Assembly: GCA_022865685.1 (NCBI GenBank)
Contig: JALHUB010000199.1
Coordinates: 1 to 10,292, forward strand
Direction: 5' to 3'
Source: Dehalococcoidia bacterium
GTDB lineage: Bacteria; Chloroflexota; Dehalococcoidia; DSTF01; JALHUB01
Length of the DNA stretch: 10,292 bases
This document shows, piece by piece, positions 6,893 through 10,292 of this stretch. A program made the translations under genes and the position numbers. How positions within the stretch are numbered: position 1 is the stretch's first letter; the number at the start of each line of letters is the position of its first letter. The notes under the pieces are model-generated. The model was given only the letters and a program-made list of their open reading frames with translations. It made no database searches and was not told where the DNA came from.

Positions 6893-7029
6893 ACTAAAGC
6901 AAGAGGCCCGGCCCCCACGGGACCAGGCCCCGCTATCGATAGCCTTGCCGCAGCCTACTTGTTCTTCCCCTCGATCATCTCGTGGGGCTTCAACTTGATG
7001 GTCTTCGGCGCCCTTCGGGCAATCGAACC
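6893..7029 (-). ncRNA. Candidate short transcript (small RNA or micro-ORF mRNA) opposite dnaJ
   Basis: A promoter (7064-7036) and a terminator hairpin (6929-6905) on the minus strand bracket about 135 nt, which is why I propose a transcript. It contains a GCCC/GGGC hairpin (near 7020-7010), a CCCC...GGGG hairpin (about 6991-6971) and GCTATCGATAGC. It also has an open frame ending in TAG with peptide PKTIKLKPHEMIEGKNK, whose codons almost all end in G or C as real genes here do. However, that frame has no good ATG/GTG start or Shine-Dalgarno near the predicted 5' end, so I cannot choose between a structured RNA, a tiny peptide or the remnant of a gene. It does not resemble SRP RNA, 6S or tmRNA as far as I can see. 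Confidence 0.35.
6905..6929 (-). terminator. Hairpin terminator on the minus strand
   Basis: Read on the minus strand, 6929-6919 (GGCCTGGTCCC) pairs with 6915-6905 (GGGGCCGGGCC) over 11 bp, including two G-U pairs, with a GTG loop. TCTTGCTTTAG follows, a moderately U-rich tail. On the plus strand the two G-U pairs become A-C mismatches and no T-run follows, so the minus orientation is favoured. Confidence 0.5.
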
Positions 7030-7035
7030 TCTATC

Positions 7036-7064
7036 AAAATAGCAGTATGCAATAGCGTTGTCAA
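7036..7064 (-). promoter_or_regulatory. Divergent promoter, minus strand
   Basis: On the minus strand TTGACA (7064-7059) and TATTTT (7041-7036) are separated by 17 bp. The -35 is perfect and the -10 matches four of six bases. Transcription would start at about 7029 and run away from dnaJ into the short unit ending at the hairpin near 6905. Confidence 0.5.
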
Positions 7065-7075
7065 GTCTCTTGACA
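7059..7075. promoter_or_regulatory. Palindrome covering both -35 boxes, candidate operator
   Basis: TGTCAAG-TCT-CTTGACA is a perfect 7-bp inverted repeat that contains both opposing TTGACA boxes. The HspR target HAIR has the form CTTGAGT-N7-ACTCAAG; the half-sites here are HAIR-like (CTTGA) but point outwards with a 3-bp spacer. It may be the HspR operator of this lineage or simply two abutting -35 hexamers. Confidence 0.4.
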
Positions 7076-7098
7076 TATGTGTGTTGCAGGCCGATAAT
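7070..7098 (+). promoter_or_regulatory. Promoter of the dnaJ-htrA-hspR cluster
   Basis: TTGACA at 7070-7075 and GATAAT at 7093-7098 with a 17-bp spacer is the best promoter match in the window. The start near 7105 leaves a leader of only about 14 nt, so the AAAGGTGAG ribosome-binding region (7104-7112) would sit at the very 5' end of the mRNA. Confidence 0.7.
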
Positions 7099-7118
7099 TG
7101 AATAAAGGTGAGAGGCTT

Positions 7119-8102
7119 ATGGCAAGAGACTACTACGACGTCCTCGGCGTGAGCCGGACTGCTGACCAGAAGCAGGTCCGGCAGGCATATCGCAAGCTCG
7201 CACGCAAGCTGCACCCCGACGTCAACCCCGGCGACAAGAACGCCGAGGCGCGCTTCATGGAGGTCAACGCCGCCTACGAGGTGATATCCGACGCCGAGAA
7301 GCGGAAGAAGTACGACCGTTACGGCGACCGCTGGCAGTACGCCGACCAGATCGAGGAGGCGCAGCGCCAGAGCGGCTTCCGCACCCGACGGGGCGGCACG
7401 CAGGGGTTCACTTTCGATTCCTCCGGCGCGCGCGGCGGACAAGGGGGCACGTTCGAGTTCTCCGACATCCCGGGCCTGGACGGCATATTCGACCTCTTCC
7501 GCGGCGGCGGCCGTCGCGGCAGGCCCCAGCCGAGAGCGACCGAGGTGCCGGTCGAGATAACGCTGGCGGAAGCCTGCAACGGCACGGCCCGCGTCTTTGA
7601 GCTGACGAGCCAGGAGCGTTGCGCCACCTGCGGCGGCAGCGGCGAGATCGCGGGAGCGGCCTGCCACGTCTGCCAGGGGCAAGGCGTCGTCCTGAAGCCT
7701 CATCGCATCGAGGCGAAGATACCGGCCGGCGTCGCGGACAGCGCGCGGGTGCGCATCCGCGGCAGCGCTGTCGGCGACATCTACCTGAAGGTCGCCGTCC
7801 GGCCGCATGAGCGATTCGACAGGCGCGGCGACGACCTCTATACGGAGGTGACGGTGCCGCTAGGCGTCGCCGTGCTCGGCGGCGAAGCGCGCGTGAAGAC
7901 GCTCAACGGCGAAGTGGCGCTCACCATCCCTCGCCTGACGCAGAACGGCAAGACCTTCCGCCTGGCGGGCCTGGGCATGCCGAAAGCCAACAGCAGCGGC
8001 AAGAAAGGCGACCTCTTCGCGAAAGTGAAGGTCGTCCTGCCGGAGAAGCTATCGGCAAAAGAGGAGAAGCTCTTCGAGGAGCTCAAGGCCCTCGGAGCAT
8101 AA
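7119..8102 (+). CDS. dnaJ: DnaJ-family co-chaperone with a half zinc-finger region
   Basis: A 327-residue J-domain protein. Residues 1-70 are the J domain with HPD at 32-34, the motif that stimulates DnaK ATPase. A Gly/Phe-rich linker follows at about 80-140 (GGTQGFTFDSS, FEFSDIPG, GGGRRGR). The two C-terminal substrate-binding domains start near residue 145 (VPVEITLAEACNG). Only two CXXCXGXG units are present (C168/C171 and C182/C185) where classical DnaJ has four, so one zinc site is expected rather than two. The total length is also below the usual 370-380. It could equally be called a DnaJ/CbpA hybrid. The ATG at 7119 has AAAGGTGAG upstream; a TTG at 7098 lies inside the -10 box and is excluded. 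It is the first gene of a cluster with htrA (5-base gap) and hspR; dnaK and grpE are not in the window. Confidence 0.93.
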   Translation: MARDYYDVLGVSRTADQKQVRQAYRKLARKLHPDVNPGDKNAEARFMEVNAAYEVISDAEKRKKYDRYGDRWQYADQIEEAQRQSGFRTRRGGTQGFTFDSSGARGGQGGTFEFSDIPGLDGIFDLFRGGGRRGRPQPRATEVPVEITLAEACNGTARVFELTSQERCATCGGSGEIAGAACHVCQGQGVVLKPHRIEAKIPAGVADSARVRIRGSAVGDIYLKVAVRPHERFDRRGDDLYTEVTVPLGVAVLGGEARVKTLNGEVALTIPRLTQNGKTFRLAGLGMPKANSSGKKGDLFAKVKVVLPEKLSAKEEKLFEELKALGA

Positions 8103-8107
8103 CGATA

Positions 8108-9064
8108 ATGGCTGCGAATACGACTGAAAAACGAGCGCTCGACGCCTACTCGGAGGCCGTAAGCCGCGCCGCCGAGACGGTCGGGCCCGCCGTCGTCAAG
8201 ATCGACGTGCTGGGGCGACCTCGACGCGGCCGGCAAGGCGACGGGACAGGCACCGGCTCCGGCGTCATCTTCGCGTCGGACGGACGCGTGCTGACGAACG
8301 AGCACGTCGTGCGCGGCTCCCACCTGGTGCGCGTCACCCTCGCGGACGGCCGTCGCTTCCAGGCCGGCGTCGAATACGCCGACCAGGCGGTCGACCTGGC
8401 GGTCCTGCGCATCGGCGCCGTCGGCCTACCGGTGGCGGAGCTGAACGCGCGGCCGCTGCGAGTCGGCCAGCTTGTGATCGCAATCGGGAACCCGTACGGA
8501 TTGAACTGGAGCGTGACGGCCGGCGTCGTTAGCGCGCTGGGCCGCACGCTGGAGGCGGGCCCGAGCTTCCGCCTGACCGACCTGATCCAGATGGACGCGC
8601 CCGTGAACCCGGGTAACTCCGGCGGCCCGCTCGTCGATGCGGACGGTCGGGTTGTCGGCATAACGTCGGCGGTCATGCCGTTCGCCCGCGGCGTCGGCTT
8701 CGCGATCCCGATCGCGACGGCGCTGAACGCCCTGTCGCGGCTGGAGGAGATGCGCGAGCATCAGCAGCATCGACTCGGCATCGGCGGCATTCCGGCGGAG
8801 ATCGAGCCGGACATTCGGCGCCGGACGGGCCTGACGCAGCAGCAGGGCCTCCTCGTGCTGGAGGTCGTGCCCAACAGTCCGGCGGCGCGCGCCAGCCTCC
8901 GCGTCTCCGACGTCATCGTCGAGGTCGAGGACCAGCCGATCACTTCCGGCGAAGCGCTGGCGGCGGCGGCGAACCAGACACCGGGCGGCCGCCTACGACT
9001 CTCGTTCGTGCGAGAGGGCAGGCTGCGCAAGACGACGGCGGTGCTCCGAGAGGGGACGAACTGA
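8108..9064 (+). CDS. HtrA/DegP-like serine protease with PDZ domain, apparently cytoplasmic
   Basis: A 318-residue S1C-family protease. The trypsin-like domain spans about 18-205 with a complete triad: H66 in LTNEHVV, D96 in AVDLAVLRI and S171 in NPGNSGGPL. Gly-rich GTGTGSGVI precedes the histidine as in the family. One PDZ domain follows (about 235-312), including the binding-loop-like GLLVLEVVPNSPAARA and VSDVIVEVEDQPI. HtrA enzymes degrade or refold misfolded proteins, normally in the periplasm or outside the membrane. Here the N-terminus (MAANTTEKRALDAYSEAVSR) is hydrophilic, with no signal peptide or anchor, so a cytoplasmic location is inferred. The ATG at 8108 has GGAG at 8094-8097 and lies 5 bases after dnaJ; hspR starts 1 base after its stop. 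This tight packing indicates co-transcription with the heat-shock genes. Confidence 0.92.
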   Translation: MAANTTEKRALDAYSEAVSRAAETVGPAVVKIDVLGRPRRGRQGDGTGTGSGVIFASDGRVLTNEHVVRGSHLVRVTLADGRRFQAGVEYADQAVDLAVLRIGAVGLPVAELNARPLRVGQLVIAIGNPYGLNWSVTAGVVSALGRTLEAGPSFRLTDLIQMDAPVNPGNSGGPLVDADGRVVGITSAVMPFARGVGFAIPIATALNALSRLEEMREHQQHRLGIGGIPAEIEPDIRRRTGLTQQQGLLVLEVVPNSPAARASLRVSDVIVEVEDQPITSGEALAAAANQTPGGRLRLSFVREGRLRKTTAVLREGTN

Positions 9065-9065
9065 A

Positions 9066-9431
9066 GTGGCAGATGACTTTGAAGACATGGCAAACGAAGA
9101 CGAGCCCTGCTACGTGATCAGCGTGGCGGCCCGGATGGTCGGCATGCACGCGCAGACGCTTCGCTACTACGAGCGCGTGGGCGTGCTCAAGCCGTCGCGT
9201 TCGCAGGGACGAATACGGCTGTACTCCGTCGCCGACGTCAACCGGCTGCGCCAGATACACCGCCTCATCGACGACCTGGGCGTGAACCTGGCCGGCGCGG
9301 AGGTGATATTGCGCATGAACCAGCGCATCCAGGAGATGAACGAAGAGCTGGAGACGCTGCGTCGGGAGCTGCAGCGTCTACGCGACCGTCGCCTGCTCGC
9401 GCCGCTCGAACCGAGGCAAGACAGTGGATAG
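9066..9431 (+). CDS. hspR: HspR-type MerR-family heat-shock repressor
   Basis: A 121-residue MerR-type protein. YVISVAARMVGMHAQTLRYY (16-35) and the following ERVGVLKPSRSQGRIRLYS form the winged helix-turn-helix, and DVNRLRQIHRLIDDLGVNLAG (57-77) is the second MerR helix pair in the form typical of HspR. A coiled coil at about 83-110 (MNQRIQEMNEELETLRRELQ) would make the dimer. HspR binds HAIR inverted repeats and represses heat-shock operons, in actinobacteria with DnaK as co-repressor. Co-transcription with dnaJ and position before clpB support this and suggest autoregulation. The start is GTG at 9066, one base after the htrA stop, with GAGGGG at 9050-9055; an ATG at 9087 would remove seven unconserved residues but has no clear Shine-Dalgarno. 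A generic MerR regulator is the alternative, less likely in this context. Confidence 0.92.
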   Translation: MADDFEDMANEDEPCYVISVAARMVGMHAQTLRYYERVGVLKPSRSQGRIRLYSVADVNRLRQIHRLIDDLGVNLAGAEVILRMNQRIQEMNEELETLRRELQRLRDRRLLAPLEPRQDSG

Positions 9432-9481
9432 CTGCGAAGACATGAAGAACTGGGGGAGTGCAGAGGCGCAGGCCTTTTCGC

Positions 9482-9543
9482 GTAGGGCGGGCATCCTGCC
9501 CGCCGCGTCGGGCGGAAACGGTCGCGCGAGACGCGCGACCTAC
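9482..9543. repeat. GTAG...CTAC paired palindromic (REP/BIME-like) element C
   Basis: GTAG at 9482-9485 and CTAC at 9540-9543, extended outside to CGCGTAG (9479-9485) and CTACGCG (9540-9546). The left hairpin is 9486-9493 with 9497-9504 (GGCGGGCA/TGCCCGCC, loop TCC). The right hairpin is 9520-9528 with 9532-9540 (GGTCGCGCG/CGCGCGACC, loop AGA). Its reverse complement aligns end to end with the element at 5073-5132. It sits between hspR and clpB. Confidence 0.8.
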
Positions 9544-9568
9544 GCGGGTCGCAGATGAGGTAAGACAT

Positions 9569-9707
9569 CATGATGAGACAAGAATCACAGCACCCCAGGC
9601 TGAAGATGCCCCAACCCGCCTACGGCTGGCAGGCCTTCAGGTTGGGGTCCAGAACAGTCCTCCCCCCTCATTGGATGAAACGAGGCAACTACCATGATGA
9701 GACAAGA
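9569..9707 (+). repeat. 15-bp direct repeat bracketing a 109-bp segment before clpB
   Basis: CATGATGAGACAAGA occurs at 9569-9583 and again at 9693-9707, the second copy forming the clpB start. The similarity reaches back to the Shine-Dalgarno (GAGGTAAG... at 9557 and GAGGCAAC... at 9682). The segment between holds an imperfect palindrome. This looks like a duplicated initiation region, either the footprint of an insertion or replication slippage. Confidence 0.6.
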
Positions 9708-9710
9708 TAG
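9570..9710 (+). CDS. Possible 46-residue upstream reading frame (clpB leader peptide)
   Basis: It starts at the first copy of the duplicated ATGATGAGACAAGA, with GAGG nine bases before the ATG, and ends with TAG at 9708-9710, overlapping the clpB start by 17 bases in another frame. The peptide begins MMRQESQHPRLKMPQ and resembles nothing I know; only its first four residues are shared with ClpB, through the duplication. If translated, it would couple to or compete with clpB initiation. It may equally be a by-product of the inserted segment. Confidence 0.25.
   Translation: MMRQESQHPRLKMPQPAYGWQAFRLGSRTVLPPHWMKRGNYHDETR
9592..9648 (+). repeat. Imperfect inverted repeat with alternative hairpins in the clpB leader
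   Basis: Bases 9592-9605 (ACCCCAGGCTGAAG) can pair with 9635-9648 (CTTCAGGTTGGGGT), 12 of 14 positions. Bases 9609-9616 (CCCCAACC) can pair perfectly with 9640-9647 (GGTTGGGG). The two structures share the right arm and so exclude each other. No T-run follows. It may be a fourth, different palindromic repeat family or an RNA switch ahead of clpB. Confidence 0.5.
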
Positions 9711-10292
9711 GTTCACACAGCAGGCGCAAGAGGTGCTCGCCGCCTCGCAGGAGATGGTGCGCCGGCAGCGACACTCGCAGTGGGACGTGGAGCACGTCTT
9801 CCTGGCGCTGCTGCAGCACCCCGCCGGGTTGGCCCAGCAGATATTCGCCAGGCTGAACGTCGACACCGGCAGCCTGACAAAGCGCGTCGCTGATACGCTC
9901 GACCGCGCGCCCAAGCTGGCATACGACGTCGTCCAGATCTACACGACGCCGCGCATCATACGCCTCCTGGAGACGGCGAACGCAGAGGCCGACCGCCTCA
10001 AGGACGAGTACGTCGGCGTGGAGCACCTGCTCATCGCCATCGCCGACGACAAGGACGGCGAGTCGGCCCACATCCTGCACGAGTTCGGCGTCGACAAGGA
10101 GCGCCTCTACAAGGCGATCCAGGAGGTCCGCGGCGGCGCCCGGGTCGACAGCCCGACGGCGGAGAGCCGCTACGGCGCCCTTGAGAAGTACAGCGTCGAC
10201 CTCACGGAGATGGCGCGGCAGGGCAAGCTTGACCCCGTCATCGGCCGCGAGGACGAGATCCGGCGCGTCATGCAGATTCTCAACCGGCGGAC
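9694..10292 (+). CDS. clpB: ClpB disaggregase (Hsp100 ATPase), N-terminal part
   Basis: The gene runs off the right edge; 199 complete codons are visible. MMRQDRFTQQAQEVLAASQE opens the Clp N-terminal domain. Its two repeats cover roughly residues 5-75 and 80-150; DVEHVFLALLQH and YVGVEHLLIAIADD mark corresponding helices. The linker and the beginning of AAA module 1 follow: YGALEKYSVDLTEMARQGKL and DPVIGREDEIRRVMQILNRR. The first Walker A would lie just beyond the edge. ClpB uses ATP as a hexamer to pull proteins out of aggregates and hands them to DnaK/DnaJ/GrpE, so its place after dnaJ and hspR is functionally sensible. The start at 9694 has GAGG at 9682-9685. The Walker motifs, the second AAA module and the middle coiled coil cannot be checked; ClpC is the alternative, but MMRQDRFTQQAQE and the linker favour ClpB. 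Confidence 0.92.
   Translation, partial: MMRQDRFTQQAQEVLAASQEMVRRQRHSQWDVEHVFLALLQHPAGLAQQIFARLNVDTGSLTKRVADTLDRAPKLAYDVVQIYTTPRIIRLLETANAEADRLKDEYVGVEHLLIAIADDKDGESAHILHEFGVDKERLYKAIQEVRGGARVDSPTAESRYGALEKYSVDLTEMARQGKLDPVIGREDEIRRVMQILNRR

Larger units (their letters stand above)
6772..7118. other. 347-base divergent intergenic region
   Basis: The gap between the hydrolase (minus) and dnaJ (plus) contains no gene of normal size. Left part (6772-6900): the hydrolase leader, a GTAG...CTAC mini-palindrome at 6796-6809 and CGTGCCT/AGGCACG (6801-6807 with 6838-6844), possibly a worn palindromic repeat. Middle (6893-7029): the short minus-strand unit described separately, including the 12-nt palindrome GCTATCGATAGC at 6932-6943. 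Right part (7036-7098): back-to-back promoters. Confidence 0.6.

Noticed and set aside
7000..7035. tRNA-like T-loop (GGTTCGATT on the minus strand)
   Set aside because: No 5-bp T-stem flanks it, and no anticodon arm or acceptor stem can be drawn around it.
7020..7118. CIRCE (HrcA) operator or canonical HAIR near dnaJ, and the same before clpB
   Set aside because: Neither TTAGCACTC-N9-GAGTGCTAA nor CTTGAGT-N7-ACTCAAG is present in either leader; only the atypical TGTCAAG/CTTGACA palindrome was found.
9442..9558. Small open frame between hspR and clpB starting ATGAAGAACTGGGGG
   Set aside because: It has no Shine-Dalgarno, and most of it runs through the palindromic element, so the openness comes from the GC-rich repeat.
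1..10292. CRISPR array, phage, insertion sequence, toxin-antitoxin or defence island
   Set aside because: No regularly spaced direct repeats, transposase, integrase or defence-type genes were seen; all sizeable genes belong to metabolism, regulation or protein quality control.

Overview
The window is GC-rich bacterial chromosome with short intergenic gaps, G/C-ending codons and some GTG/TTG starts. HspR regulation of a dnaJ-htrA-hspR-clpB cluster, the small winged-helix regulator type and the thiolase subtype fit Chloroflexota (Dehalococcoidia-like) or Actinomycetota. I lean to the former, with modest confidence because no phylogenetic marker is present.

Layout. (1) 1-2201, plus strand: the C-terminal end of a ROK-family sugar kinase or regulator, a YfcE/MJ0936-type metallophosphoesterase overlapping it by one base, and a TTG-started M3-like zinc metallopeptidase 14 bases further on. 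These look like one transcription unit. (2) 2202-5059, plus strand: two tandem, clearly paralogous thiolases. Each has its own promoter with the same hexamers and spacing (TTGACC, 17 bp, TATGCT), so the promoter seems to have been duplicated with the gene. A perfect 14-bp hairpin and a GTAG-flanked palindromic element lie between them. (3) 5060-6771: a second palindromic element, then on the minus strand a 95-residue winged-helix regulator and a membrane-anchored alpha/beta hydrolase. (4) 6772-7118: a 347-base divergent region. It has back-to-back promoters whose -35 boxes form one palindrome, and a short minus-strand transcription unit of about 135 nt ending in a hairpin terminator. (5) 7119-10292, plus strand: a protein-quality-control cluster of dnaJ (with half the usual zinc-finger region), an HtrA-like protease with no export signal, the MerR-type repressor hspR and the start of clpB. 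Between hspR and clpB lie a third palindromic element and a disturbed clpB leader containing a 15-bp direct repeat, alternative hairpins and a short upstream reading frame.

How it fits together. The J-protein, protease and ClpB disaggregase form a heat-shock set, probably repressed by HspR encoded within it. The palindrome over the dnaJ promoter is the best operator candidate, although it is not a textbook HAIR element. The thiolases point to acyl-CoA metabolism. The least described material is non-coding: three related GTAG...CTAC paired hairpins with compensatory stem changes, the short minus-strand unit opposite dnaJ, and the clpB leader. No CRISPR array, tRNA, rRNA, insertion sequence or defence system was seen.
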